Source of the DNA: Cotesia glomerata
Taxonomy: Eukaryota; Arthropoda; Insecta; Hymenoptera; Braconidae
Direction of reading: 5' to 3'
Assembly: GCF_020080835.1 (NCBI RefSeq)
Contig: NC_058167.1
Location: 1,915,659-1,979,658 of the forward strand
DNA: 64,000 nucleotides
Made by a program: the position numbers and the translations under genes. Below, piece after piece: positions 22,786-33,841 of the stretch. A model generated the notes under the pieces. That model saw nothing but the letters and a program-made list of their open reading frames with translations. It was not told the origin of the DNA and ran no database searches. Numbering within the stretch: position 1 is the stretch's first letter; every line of letters begins with the position of its first letter.

Positions 22786-23326
22786 TTACACGGAAAAAAA
22801 ATCCTATGAAAAATTACTATAGTAACATCGTAATCCAGGACTAGACTTTCAGTATCTCGATTTTTACGATGCTGCCGTCTACAGAATACAATTTGAATTA
22901 TTGAAAATTACGATGTTATTTAGTTAATTTTTTTTCCGTAAGAGCAAGTGAATAAGGACGCATACTATATGTTTTAATAAAAGAGAGACAGAGTCTAGTA
23001 GTTTGCGACACCACCACCGAAAGATGACCAACTACTGTATCGAGGGTCTTATTATGTGACTGAACAGAAACTTTAGATATTCCCTCCGATAGCGTGAGGG
23101 GATAAACCTTGGACTTGAGGCGGAGAGGACACTGGGTTCGATTTCTGGATGATACAGAATTATTTTTTCGGTGACCTAAACTTCTTTTTAATTTGAGTGA
23201 TAGAAATTTACGATGTTGCATCGTATAAATTACGATGTTTGAGTTCTGGTCCGGCACTGCAATGTCCTATACTATAAATTACGATGTTTTCATTGTAATT
23301 TTTCGTACAATTTTTTTTCCGTGTAA
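22786..23326. mobile_element. TIR-bounded MITE (TTACACGGAAAAAAAAT ends) with tRNA-like interior
   Basis: The left end TTACACGGAAAAAAAAT (22786) and its inverse ATTTTTTTTCCGTGTAA (to 23326) bound the element. AAAAATTAC/GTAATTTTT lies just inside each end, and TTACGATGTT phrases repeat within. The interior around 23089-23145 holds TAGCGTGAGGGG and GGTTCGATTTC, close to tRNA A- and B-box consensus, so a SINE fragment may be nested. AGC flanks both ends as a possible short duplication. It lies just upstream of the first visible PIP5K exon. Confidence 0.65.
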
Positions 23327-23431
23327 AGCTCTACTATTTACTTGGCGTGAATTTATCAGATTTGTTCTAGTTTTAAATAGTTATACTTTAATGAAGAAAA
23401 TTATTTTTATTAATTAATATATTTATTTCAG

Positions 23432-23560
23432 AATTCAGCGATTAATTATGGGAGTGCTACTTCAAAAACTCCACCTGGAGTTGCTAAAAATAAGTCTGAG
23501 AAAGAGAGAAAAATTGGTCACAGAAGAGTTGGTGTTGGTGGAGAAATAACATATAAGAAG
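23432..23560 (+). CDS. PIP5K: PIP5K exon (first visible), N-terminal to kinase core
   Basis: This exon encodes 43 residues starting NSAINYGSATSKTPPG and including KSEKERKIGHRRVGVGGEIT, then YKK. It is flanked by an AG acceptor (23430-23431) and a GT donor (23561), both in phase 0. KERKIGHRRVG..GE.TYKK is highly conserved in animal type I phosphatidylinositol-4-phosphate 5-kinases just before the kinase core. The enzyme makes PI(4,5)P2 from PI4P at the plasma membrane, acting in actin control, endocytosis and signalling. The exon joins in frame to 31427. No start codon is visible upstream, so at least one 5' exon is missing or unrecognised. Drosophila homologues are Pip5k59B and skittles; I cannot tell which is orthologous. 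Confidence 0.93.
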
Positions 23561-23638
23561 GTATGATTTTTTATATTTTAAACCTGGTTTTATTCTTGGA
23601 AGATTTGTTATTTCAAGTTAATGTTATGAAATTATCAA

Positions 23639-23773
23639 GTAGTATATTACGCACCGAGGGAGGAAAGTAGGATATTCCAACCCGCGTGTAAAATTGTCTC
23701 CATAGCCGAAGGCGAGGGTGACAAACACGCGGATTAGGATATCCTTTCCTCGTTGGCGCGTATACTATTTTTC
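23639..23773. mobile_element. Palindromic short element, diverged copy
   Basis: It starts AGTAGTATATTACGCACCGA and closes with GGCGCGTATACTATTTTTC. Between lie inverted pieces: AAAGTAGGATATTCC against GGATATCCTTTCC, and CCCGCGTG against CACGCGG. The ATTAC/GTATACTA ends match the copies at 20366 and 35990, but the interior differs. Confidence 0.65.
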
Positions 23774-23999
23774 ATCATATTTGTTACCATGTCTAAATTT
23801 TGTGCTCTTGTTTTTGTGGGAAGGTTAGTGCAAATGTAAAGCTGTTCATTCGTTTGTATATGTTATTTCATATGGTAAAAGTCGCACTTTTTCCTGCAAA
23901 ACTGGGCAGAAAGTTCAAGCTGTGTTTAAAAAGTTCTCTATGTTGTCACTAGTTTTAAGATCATAGAGCTTCGCCCTCTCGAATGCTAAAAAGTCGATA

Positions 24000-24412
24000 G
24001 GCGCAGCCCCTGCCATAACAAGTACCGCCGCTTCAAAAACCGTGTGTCGCCCTAAGGGCCTCTCGTCGTTGTACTGCCGCTGTCTTACGCCGACAGGTTT
24101 TTTGCTTTAATATATATGCCTATATTTCTGCTCCATAGAGTAGAATTAAGTGGACCACTTCTAATAAAATTCTACTCTTTTGAGTTCGTAGGCCAATTGT
24201 GTTAGTCATGATTCTTGATATAGCGGATACCGTTTTGCTAGCTTTGGTGCATGCGATTTCAAGGTGTTCCCGAAAGGACAGCTTTTCATCTATCATCACT
24301 CCCAAGTAGTGCAGCGCTCTTATTAGTGTTGTCTCACCTATGTTTACATTGGTTTCGGAAACCGTTTTTGTCGTGTCAGAACAACCATCTCTGTTTTATG
24401 TTTAACTACACT
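24000..24412 (-). pseudogene. R1-type non-LTR reverse transcriptase fragment
   Basis: The minus strand reads ETNVNIGETTLIRALHYLGV, then MIDEKLSFREHLEIACTKAS and AISRIMTNTIGLRTQKSRIL, then a decayed FEAAVLVMAGAAPIDFL piece. YLGV.ID..L.F.EH is the conserved region after the catalytic core in R1/Jockey-like ORF2 proteins. It corresponds to IRYLGVTLDARLNFKQQVEH in the element at 52201-55229, but is a different, strongly truncated copy. No ORF1 or poly-A end is attached. Confidence 0.75.
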
Positions 24413-24432
24413 GATAGAAGGATTTGTTTATG

Positions 24433-25010
24433 GATAGATAGATAGATAGATAATAATTTTATTAGATTCTGGAGCCTAGGCTCCCTCAGAACCATCATCA
24501 AATATACATTATAATCAGTGTATGAAGTACAGAGTTTTTGATACAAAAAAAAATAAAAATGAAAATAAATATAGTAATTAACGGAATAACATGTTAATCG
24601 TGCTTACAAATAATACTTGTGTCATACAAAGCTCAACAACCTTCAATAACAGTAATAAACGTTCAATATAGCAGATCAATAATTCTGGAAATAATAATCA
24701 TAGCACAGACTACGGAATAATTCAAAACTTTCAGTTTTTATAATTTCGGCTGGCAGGGCATTCCAAATACGTATACCACGAACAAGAAAAGAGTTATCGT
24801 ACATACAACAATTAGATCTAGGTAGATGTAGATAATCTTCTCTTACATCGCCTCTACGCAACGCAACCGGCAAACATTCTAAGTGACATTTAAACAGCTG
24901 ACAGTAATTTAAATATATTTCTTTGTAAAAGAGGCATGCTATAAAGTAGTTTCTTCTGTCACTCAGCTTTAACCATCCCAGTCTCTTAAGGTACGGATTA
25001 TAGTTAAAAA
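24433..25010 (-). pseudogene. CR1/Jockey-like retrotransposon 3' end with (GATA)n tail
   Basis: The minus strand encodes PVALRRGDVREDYLHLPRSN and SFLVRGIRIWNALPAEI, the C-terminus seen also at 46078-46998 (PVALRRGDVRQDYLRIPQAN). On the + strand the 3' end is a GATA repeat (24433-24452) followed by CTGGAGCCTAGGCTCCCTCA, nearly the same as at 45826-45880. Ending in a short tandem repeat rather than poly-A is typical of CR1-related elements. This copy is truncated to its last 570 bp. Confidence 0.8.
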
Positions 25011-26142
25011 TGTTTGATGATATTTAACAAATCATTTATTAGAGACCACTTTTTAGTCCTTAACAAATATTTCATAGTATTTAAAAAGATTTATTAATAT
25101 TTAATAGATGAATATCAGATTTACTAAATACAAACAAATCATTTTAAATACTAAGAAATATTTGTTTAATACTAAAAACTATAGTTTCAACCGTTGTTTC
25201 TCAAGTCAGGCCTCGACGGCGACAATTGTCGACGGAACTAGAAATTCAGCCTCCTCTGCACTGTTCACCACTACTGTAGCTGCGATGCCATCAGTGTGTG
25301 TGTTTTTTTTTATTTATAGAGAAGGAAAAACACCGCTATCTTGAAAGAAGATGGTCGGTAGTGTGGGATTTCCACCCACCAAAAAACCTCCTCTCCTTTT
25401 TTTCTCGTAGGTGGTACGGGAAAGACTGGATCGGAACCGCGTTAGCATTACTTCAATCTAGTGCGCGTTACGTCTTACGACGCCTGCTCCTGGTTCCTTT
25501 CTGCGGTTTTTTTCTTTTAAAAGGCGCCGTGCGTAGGCTGCGACAGCTGACTAGTTATCTTCTTGTTTAAGCATGTAAGTCACCAAGCTCGCGGGAGAGA
25601 GCGTAGTGCCTATAATTGATGCAAATAAATCACCACAAACAAACTGACAACTTTGACCCGACTAGGAAAATAGATAGAATTTTGGGAAAAAGTATCGTGA
25701 AGTTACGTAATAAAAAGATTGGTAAAGACTGACGCTTGCCGAAGTGTTTTTTTAACTCCAGCGTTTAGAGACTTTTTTTGTTATTAGTGGGAAGGATTCT
25801 GAGAAATATTCGTGAGAAAAAGCGATGACAAAAATATTATATTTATGAAAAAAAAAAGAGAAAGTAGCAATAGAAAATATTTAAGCCGAACCAGATGAGT
25901 GTCCGGGTTGAGGAAAACAAGGAAATGCATTCACGCGGCCTCAACGGCCAGAAAGTCATAAAAGTAGGTACTTGAAAGTAAAGACCCGCATGCATGCATA
26001 AGAATTTATAGTTTAAGAAAGGTTTACATTTTTCCTCTCTTTCGCCCTCTATTGGACAAACGAAAGTATCTCTGTCATACTTGTACAACAAATGGAATCT
26101 TAAAACGCATTTTATGCATAAATAAATGAAAATTTTCCAAAA
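25011..26142. other. Intronic DNA, no recognised gene
   Basis: A G+C-richer stretch at 25200-25570 has open frames but no recognised motif. The rest is AT-rich. It may be relic repeat. Confidence 0.4.
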
Positions 26143-26203
26143 AAGCGCTTCGCTGTTCGATAGATAATTTAATTATCTATCGAAGAGCAAAGCGTTTTTT
26201 TTT
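26143..26203. repeat. Short hairpin
   Basis: GCGCTTCGCTGTTCGATAGA followed by TAATTTAATTA and TCTATCGAAGAGCAAAGCG form a stem of about 25 bp with few mismatches, flanked by A and T runs. It is either a small MITE end-to-end or a stray hairpin. Confidence 0.6.
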
Positions 26204-26439
26204 CGAAATTTTATCACATACATGAGAAAAACACGTTTGAAAATCAACTATAAACCGCTCTTAAACGAAATATTTTGTAGTTAAGCATTTATTATTTTGT
26301 TACATACGGGATATTTTTAGAAAATGAGATAGATGTCGTTAGCAAATATAAGTTAATTATTTAATTGATAATTTGTAAATTAGCTAAGAATTCTACAGTG
26401 TTACTTTGCCGTTTTTTTTAAAAATGTCTTTTCTCCCGT

Positions 26440-28600
26440 GGCGAGTGTTTAGGAAACAGCTCCGCTACGATGCTGTTTATTAAGGCAGAAGATTTCGGCA
26501 CTTCTGGTGAGGCCTTTCCAAGTCGTTTGGACAATTTGGTAAGCTTTACCCCAGTCCTTGTCGAGGTAATTGCAGATCTCTTTCCACAGCGTCGCTTTGC
26601 TTGCTTTGATGGCCCGGTTTAAGTTCTTTTTGGTCTGCTTGTACTCGTTTGAATATAGATCTTGATTGGGGGAGCGCTTCGCAGCTTTCGTTGCTCAGCG
26701 ACGTAGCTCGTGGCATCTTTTCCGAAGTTCTGAGATGTCTGATGACCACCAGTATGCCAGCCTATGAAAACTCCGCTTCTTTAGCCACGGCATAGAAGCA
26801 TCACACGAGGCAATAATCACTTTCATCAACTTTTGACACCGTTTTTTCCGTCTCGTTGTGGGTATTTGAAGTCGGGTTACTCTGAAAAGTAGACGAGCTT
26901 CGTGTAAGGGAAGTTCACAATGCTTCTAAATCAAGCTTCCTGGCGTTCCACTTCCGCTGTTGAAGGTCGCGTTGTGGAACCGGAACAGGTGCCAGTCCAA
27001 CGTTGAATTTCATATACTAGTGATCACTGTCACTGTATTCTTCGGATACCGCCCCATTCTTCAATCATGTTGGCAATCCTTGGAGCCGCCAGCAAAATGT
27101 CGAAATTTCTGGTACCCAGGTCTTCTAAAGGTTGTGGTACTGTCGGTGTCAAGCATTATAAAGTCAAGTCTTGATGCGAAGTTTGCTAGTTCGTTTCCTC
27201 TGGTGTCAGAGAAATCAGCGCCCCATTCAGCCGATTTGGTATTGAAATCACCAGCTATGATGACTTCACCGTCAAGCTTGCAGATGGCGTCCTCTATGTT
27301 TGCCATCTTTTGGCGGAACACACTAAGCCCTTCATTCGGTGAAAGGTAGACGCTCATTAAGTAGGTCGTGGGGGTCTTAATCCAGACGAAGCCTGCTCCG
27401 CTTTCGTTGTTGTTGACAGTGACCTTCTTCGGTTTTGCGACAAAGCGCATCTATTCAAGTTGCCTTGTAGTATGCGCGTCATTTCTGCCCTCTCGTAGCT
27501 TCGCCAAGAGCGGTGCGGAATGCCTTACAAGCCCCGGAGCCGTAAATATGGCATAAGCCATCCTGAGCATCTTTATCCAGTGTACAAAGAAAATATTTTG
27601 TCTGCAGACTTGTGGTTACCTCCGCCACATTTGTAGCAGCACTTGCTTCTGTCTGGTTCCGCACAGTGACGTGTTTGGTGCCCAAAACCAAGGCATCTAA
27701 AGCAGCGGGTTACTTTTGCAACTAGACGAATGCGGCAGTTAACCCATCCAATCTTTATACGCACCTTGTCGAGGGCATTGACCGCGCTGGCCTCGTCTAT
27801 TTCGCAGAAGGCTGCTCGTTGGCCTTGTGGGGTGACTTTTGTCAAGTTGACATTTTGATCTCCAGGCTGTTGGTGAAGTCGTGTTTGAGTGCTTCCCGGA
27901 CGTCGCCTTCGGTAGAGACTCTATCCAGGTCGAGGATCTCGATCGTTGTTGTGGGCATGAGTATCTTGACCGTATCAATATTAGCAATAGCTGAACTTAC
28001 CGAGTTGGTAAAAGCACTGCTGCTTCGGTTTTCCAAGCCATTTCCAGGAGAACGCCCTCGTGCTTCGTGCGTTTTATAGACTTTAGTCTACGTTCGTCTC
28101 GACAGGGTTTACCTTGGCCTTCATTTCCTTTAAGAGATCTGTATACTGGCTCCCCTCTTTACATTTCAGAAATAACATCTCGAAACAATAATATCTCAAC
28201 AATAACATCTCAGACATAAATGTCTTGGTGCAATTTTGAATTTGTGTGCAGATTTTATGCTAGAAAATAAGCCAACACAAATGCGCGTAATCGTGTTGCG
28301 CCCTTTTAACATGGTTTTTAGGTGTGTTTATGCTCGAAAATAGGCCAACACAATCGAGATATTATTGTCTGAGATATGATTGCCGAGATATATTTGCCAA
28401 GACATTATAGGCTGAGAAATTATGAGGGGTCACGAACCTATATGCCGTAGCAATGGACCCAACCAATTTTCTGATCTCATGATGGAAATTTTTCTTGTTC
28501 TTAATGAAATCAGCTAATTCTTCGATCTTGACGGTCGGTAAGGATCTAATCCTTCCTCGGTAAGCATGGACAGTGACGGGTGCGATAGGTTCTCCACTCT
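26440..28600 (-). pseudogene. R1-type non-LTR retrotransposon, decayed (Gag to endonuclease-RT linker)
   Basis: On the minus strand, 5' to 3': a Gag N-terminal piece (IEELADFIKNKKNFHHEIRK, about 28540-28440), a MITE insertion, then YTDLLKEMKAKVNP, then the Gag nucleic-acid-binding part (NALDKVRIKIGWVNCRIRL and CFRCLGFGHQTRHC, CCYKCGGGNHK). An endonuclease fragment follows (27450-27061: VIIAGDFNTKSAEWGADFSD, DFIMLDTDSTTTFRRPGYQ). Further frames (26750-26440) resemble the linker of ORF2 (ICNYLDKDWGKAYQIVQ). It parallels the intact element at 51931-57110 but has many frame changes and lacks the reverse transcriptase. Confidence 0.82.
28150..28430. mobile_element. MITE-like insertion in the R1 Gag remnant
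   Basis: Imperfect inverted ends (GGCTCCCCTCTTTACATTTC on the left; GAAATTATGAGGGGTCACGA on the right) bracket sequence with two AAAATA(A)GCCAACACAA(A/T) phrases and several TATCTC/GAGATAT motifs. The Gag reading frame resumes on both sides, so this is a later insertion. TATA flanks both sides as a possible target duplication. Confidence 0.6.
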
Positions 28601-28604
28601 TTGG

Positions 28605-29665
28605 AAGAACGTTTGGTTATCTATTTATCCGTGTATATATATATGTTGTAGACAGATCGTGAAATTAGACAGTTCGTGAACTGTCTAGACATTTTTAGAC
28701 ATTTCATGAACTGCAGCCAGATCGTGTAATGGTCGATCAGTTATACGAAGTGGCTAAAATTTTTAGACAGTTCATGAAATGCAATTAGGCCTTAGACAGA
28801 TCGTGTAATGTTCCAAAATTACATGATATGTCTAAATATTTTAGACAGTTCATGAAATGTCTAATAGCTGTTTTGCTGATCGTGAAATATTTAAGAATAA
28901 CGGATTTCTAAAAAGGAGACAACTAAAAAAAGATAAGATATTAGTTGGAACAGCCAAAGTCATTTATTTAGAGAATAAAATTTCATTTTTTATCTATTTA
29001 CACATGGTAAACTCGAGTGACATCTACTGTTACACAAAACGTTAGCTTTTTTGCATGCACACCTTTTTGTAGTGCATTGCACGTCAGAAGCTCTGTATGA
29101 GCATTGAAAAAATCCTTGCCCTCCACTGGAACAAGATTTTGGGTCGAAGCCACCCTTTTATAATCCCGTTTCTTAAATTAATTAAAAAAAATTAATCACA
29201 ATCACAGTATAGTTGCAATCAGCTGATGTCTGATTGTGTCTATTGCATTAGGTCGTATGCACATTAATATGCGCAACCCACTATGTGCAGCTGCTTCAAC
29301 TAGTAGCCGTAAGGCCCTGTTTAAGCTTGCGTTTTTATCCCCCTCTGTGAGAGCCTCGTTCGCTTGTAGATGTCCAGTCTACTCCCTCAATTTCCGAGCT
29401 TATTACTTGCGCTGATATATTGAATCTACAGTCGATGCTCTCTGTATTGGACCTCTCTGCATTTGACCGCTCTCTGTATTTGACCACATTCTTCCTCTGT
29501 ATTTGACGATTTTACACAGATCTTATGGACAAGGACGAATCAAGTACAGAGAATGGTCCTGTACGGGCGAGTCAAATACAGAGAGCGTTGACTGTATCAA
29601 CGTCACGAGACCTTGCTTGGGAATGAATGAACGTTTGGTAATCTATTCATCCGTGTATATATATA
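28605..29665. repeat. Segment bounded by 35-bp direct repeats, with internal AGACAGTTCATGAAAT repeats
   Basis: GAACGTTTGGT(T/A)ATCTATT and TCCGTGTATATATATA occur at both 28607-28645 and 29630-29664. Within, 28660-28865 contains several variants of AGACAGATCGTGAAAT and AGACAGTTCATGAAAT in both orientations. No protein is recognised. It could be a solo insertion between duplicated flanks or a local duplication. Confidence 0.5.
29429..29594. mobile_element. Pogo/Tigger-like MITE, TA target site
   Basis: The left end is CAGTCGATGCTCTCTGTATT and the right end inverts to CAGTCAACGCTCTCTGTATT (18 of 20 identical). TA flanks both sides (29427-29428, 29595-29596). Inner copies of CTCTGTATTTGAC repeat. 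A 166-bp length and TA duplication mean a non-autonomous Tc1/mariner-superfamily element; the CAGT start suggests a pogo-like source. Confidence 0.8.
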
Positions 29666-30185
29666 ATCAACAATATAATGTACTTGAAGTTTCGAACGTT
29701 CAACTGAACGAATTGTATAAATATTAAAAAAAATTATCTGGTCACAACTCAGGTCGAACTGACCTTCAGACGATATACACTTCCGAGCCGCACGTGTAGT
29801 CCTATTGGTTTTGATTAAACCCTTTTACTTTCACTACACCACAGCCAGAGGACCGACCAAGGAAAAACCCTGTCCTCAAGTTTTTATGCTATCATTGAAC
29901 TGGATGAACGTTGCTCGACTGTCTGTCCACTTCCATCAGGGCTGTCTTTGTACTCCTTGTAGCGATACTCGACAGCGAGGCCATGGGGTTCATCCCGCCG
30001 TCCAAACGGTCGCTTGTTAACGACGCCTTCGGGCCCGTTTGCAAACCCTCCAACGCCGGCACTGGGGTATCCCTTCCCTGTGCGGTAAACTATTTTGAAA
30101 AGTTTTGTGGCATTTCCATATCGTTGTTTGTGTTGTTAATTTGGCATTACCCATAGAACACGTGTAGGGTGTAAAAGTAGAACCT
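29666..30185. other. Intronic DNA with a G+C-richer unexplained block
   Basis: 29740-30100 is richer in G and C than its surroundings, with open frames of about 70-80 codons in overlapping registers. I recognise no domain. Confidence 0.35.
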
Positions 30186-30199
30186 ACGGACGCGAAAAA

Positions 30200-30965
30200 C
30201 TTTACTCTCCGTGAGTGTGTGTAAACCTTTCATAACTTTTGAAAGGCTCAACTGATTTGAACGAGATTGGCGTCATTCGATATGGTTCTGCAAATCTTAG
30301 ACTTCCTCGTAGGCTTAAACTAATTTGTTGTGATAGATTTTTTGAAATTCCCAAGAAACCGAAAAATAAAGTTTTCTAAATAAGTTTTTTTCAAAATATT
30401 TTTCGAGCTGCTTTATCGATTAATTCCATAACCTAATCAGCTCTCAAGCTCAAAACATGACGTCGAGTGCCGTTTGAAAAATCGATTCATTGGTTCGTGA
30501 GATATTCTTGAAAAATTTCAAAGAAAGTGATTTTTTCAAATCTTCGAAATTTTTTATCGGATTTTTTTTTATGTAATATAAAACTTTTTAGTGCTAAAAA
30601 AACTGCACTGTCGATAATCCCATCAAAATCAGTCAATTTGTTCGTGAGAAATTATATTTTTAAAAATTCCTAACAAGTGTTTTTTTTTAACCTAACTTCA
30701 AAATTTGATATCGAATTTTTTGGTAGGTAATCCGATTGCTGTCAGCCTTATCAAAAACGGTTGATTCGATCGGATGATGTCGCAATTAAAAATTTCCAAA
30801 AAAGTATTCTTGCAACAATCACTAGATTTTTGAGCTCAAAAAAGTATAAAAGCTCTGTTTTTGAGCTGAAGATCTCAAAATTTCGAAATAGAATCATTTT
30901 TTCAATCTTGACTATATTGTTTGGATCATTGTCTCAGTTATGTTGTAGAGTTTCATCACTTTTTT
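30200..30965 (+). repeat. Diverged copy of the AACTTCCCGC repeat family
   Basis: It begins in GTGAGTGTGTGTAAACC, then CATAACTTTTGAAAGGCTCA and GGCGTCATTCGATATGG, paralleling the copies at 14090 and 51110. AAAAGCTCTGTTTTTGAGCT lies near its end. The inverted termini are lost. Confidence 0.6.
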
Positions 30966-31426
30966 GACTTCATTGAAGGACTTTGAACATTTTTGGTTCA
31001 ACCAAGGGACTTTTTTCTTTTTTGAAAGTCCCGATGATCTGCGAATGGTTTCCTCTGCAGCTGATACGATGATCTTGGTTCAGTTACTTAATACTGTATT
31101 GATAGGTCAGTAACCCAGGCTTAAGGTGTTTCTTTAAGTCAGGATGTTGTTATCTATTTGTAAAATGTATTTAAAATATAGCTAAGCAGTAAGCTCCATC
31201 ATGACATAAATAAACAGATACCAAAAAGTTAGAAATTTTAGTTGAAATGTAAATTATGGTTAATGACCATTCTATCTTGAATTTTAATCATTGTCATTTG
31301 ATTTTTTTTTATTTTTATTAATATTAATCACAATAACTTAATATCACATTTCTTATAAAAATAAGGATTATACTTTTTATTTTGATACTTAATCAATTCA
31401 ATATCATTAATTAAAGTATTATGTAG

Positions 31427-31675
31427 ATACAAACGACTCAAATTATGGGATCAATACAACTAGGAATTCAACATGCTGTTGGTGGATTAGCTAGTAAGCC
31501 TGAGAGAGATTTATTAATGCAAGATTTCATGACTGTTGAAACAACGAATTTTCCAAGTGAAGGTTCAAACCATACACCAGCACATCACTTTTCTGAGTTC
31601 AAATTCAAAAATTACGCTCCAATAGCATTTCGATATTTTAGAGACCTCTTTGGAATTCAACCTGATGACTTCTTG
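31427..31675 (+). CDS. PIP5K: PIP5K exon, start of kinase domain
   Basis: Eighty-three codons, phase 0 at both ends, between an acceptor ATGTAG and a donor GTATGT. It encodes IQTTQIMGSIQLGIQHAVGG, then LASKPERDLLMQDFMTVETT and HHFSEFKFKNYAPIAFRYFR, then FGIQPDDFL. This is the N-lobe entry of the lipid kinase domain and is almost invariant in animal type I PIP kinases. IMGSIQLGI and FKFKNYAP.AFRYFR are signature blocks. The intron to the next exon is only 70 bp. Confidence 0.97.
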
Positions 31676-31745
31676 GTATGTTTAGACCTAAATATTTGTT
31701 TTCTATTTTGCAATTATTTTTCTCATCGATAATTTTTCATAACAG

Positions 31746-32063
31746 ATGTCAATGTGCAGTGCACCATTGAGAGAATTATCAAACCCCGGAGCCAGTGGAA
31801 GTATATTTTATTTAACTGAAGATGATGAATTCATAATAAAAACTGTACAGCATAAAGAGGGGGAATTTTTACAAACTCTTTTACCGGGTTATTATATGAA
31901 TTTAAATCAAAATCCCAGAACCTTATTACCAAAGTTTTTTGGATTATATTGTTATCGCTGTAATAGTAAAAATGTACGATTAGTTGCTATGAATAATCTT
32001 TTACCGTCAGCAGTAAAATTACATCAAAAATACGACTTGAAAGGATCAACATATAAAAGAAAG
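31746..32063 (+). CDS. PIP5K: PIP5K exon, nucleotide-binding and catalytic core
   Basis: One hundred and six codons, phase 0 at both ends. It encodes MSMCSAPLRELSNPGASGSI, with the glycine-rich GASGS phosphate-binding loop, then DEFIIKTVQHKEGEFLQ, where IIK holds the ATP-binding lysine. NPRTLLPKFFGLYCYRC and the conserved DLKGSTYKRK close the exon. These are standard PIP kinase motifs. The donor GTGACC lies just after the AAG codon. Only 56 bp further a piggyBac element starts, so the following 8.4-kb intron is almost entirely mobile DNA. Confidence 0.97.
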
Positions 32064-32855
32064 GTGACCTTTTTTTGCAATTGATTTAATTTTATTGTTA
32101 CCATAAATACTTTTATTAACCCTTCGTCACTCGCGTGAAATTTCCGCACAGAGTTAGTCGCGATGCGCCGCAATGTTAATTTTTGTACAGCGTTGCCAGA
32201 TTGTTAGAAGTTGAAAGGCGCGTGATTTTAAACTATAAATTCTACAATCGAATTGAATTCTTGTACATTAAACTACAGAAAAATGAATTTTGCATAATTA
32301 TCTGGAAATATAAATTATAAACTCACCATTTGTGATGTAAGATTTAAATTAATTTTTTTTTAATACACAAATTCAAATACATATCAAATTATAAAAATAA
32401 GAACAACGAAATGACAATATCTAATACTAATTGACTGTTATTCAATAATTTTATCTCATTTTGACTGTTGTGATTAATATCATATATTGATAGTTTTTCT
32501 AGTATTTAAATCTAAATCATATTAATTAACTTTTTTTATAGAACTTTATTCTAAAATTATTATAAATCTTTACAGTTAATAAACTATATTGACTCAAAAA
32601 TTATAATTACCGAATAAAGTATTAAAATTTTTATCGTTTAAACAATATAATATTTTTGTTTATACTGAAGTAAGTTAGTTATTTTTTTATTAAAATTATT
32701 CTTATAAATAATCAACAATTATCAATAATCTTATATGACTATAATAGTATCACTTTCGTCAATGTTTCTTTCAATATTTTAAAAATATTATCAACATATA
32801 TTATTTGATAAGACGTAAATTTTAATATTTTTTTTAGCAATGATAGTTAAAACAA

Positions 32856-33841
32856 TTATTCTTCGTAATCGCTGTCAACTGGAGCCTTATTATGACAATC
32901 ACTACATACATAAATAGTGTGTTCTCTGCAGACTGCTTTACTGCATATTGCACACAACGATTTAGTTTTACGGTTTAGTCTTCTAGGACAAAAATAACAT
33001 AATACTCTTTCGTTGCTCTTGATCTGACTAGGTACATTATTTGGTTGAGATATTTCAAGATGAATTTTGATGGAATTACGAAGTTTTCGAGGCAACGAGG
33101 GACACTCGGACTTCTTCATCATCAATGGGTTAGTCAGTTCTTCGACCAGTATCTTCAAGTACTCTTTTCTTTTTATTTTTTTTTCCGGTATTTTGTCATA
33201 TATTATCCGACTATTAATCGCTGCAATATTTAACAGTGTAAAAAAAACTGTCAATGGCCATCTACAGCTCGAACGTGAGACACTGTACGTAGCTTTTAAT
33301 TTATCAGCGGTGTTGACTCCAGCTTTATGCACATTATAAAAGGTAATAATTTCAGGTTTCTTACGATCCCCAGACTCTGAATCAATAGTGTCAGAAGTAC
33401 GCATGGACGAAACTAAGTACATTCTTACTCTTCTTTGGTACGTAAGACACAAGCCTAATACTTTTCTGGTGAAATCCAAACAAACTCGAATAGATGGTCC
33501 TTTTTTTTTTTATTGCTGAAGCTTCTCTAAATAAAAGTGGTAGCTCTTTCTTGTTTTTTTAACTGTTCCGACCACTGTGGTTTCAAAATTTTCTAGTAAA
33601 TTTACAACAAAGGGAATAGATGTAAACCAATTATCCATAGTTATGTTTCTTCCACTATTTAAAATAGGTTCTGAGATGCGCTTGACAACACTCGCAGATG
33701 AATTATCTTTTTGAAATTCTCCTCCGGGTTGTTTTCCCAAATACATTTCCATGTTAACTGTATAATTGTTCGTAACATCAACTACAGCAAAAGTTTTTAG
33801 GCCATACCTATCAGGTTTTTTTGGAAGGTATTGCCGAAAAC
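32856..33841 (-). pseudogene. PiggyBac transposase, C-terminal part
   Basis: The minus strand reads, in order: CSFRQYLPKKPDRYGLKTFA, GRNITMDNWFTSIPFVVNLL (MDNWFTS holds a conserved catalytic aspartate of the DDE_Tnp_1_7 family), a frame change near 33490, VHKAGVNTADKLKATYSVSR (VNT.D with the last catalytic aspartate), and RSSCRWPLTVFFTLLN. It ends in a Cys-rich zinc-binding domain (CYFCPRRLNRKTKSLCAIC, then CREHTIYVCSDC). The start of this part is cut at 33841-33843 by the TA-target insertion. Rejoined across the TA, RGKC and SFRQYLP run continuously, so the split is exact. Confidence 0.9.

Noticed and set aside
27819..28079. + strand frame over the decayed Gag
   Set aside because: The minus strand carries the Gag motifs; this is an antisense by-product.
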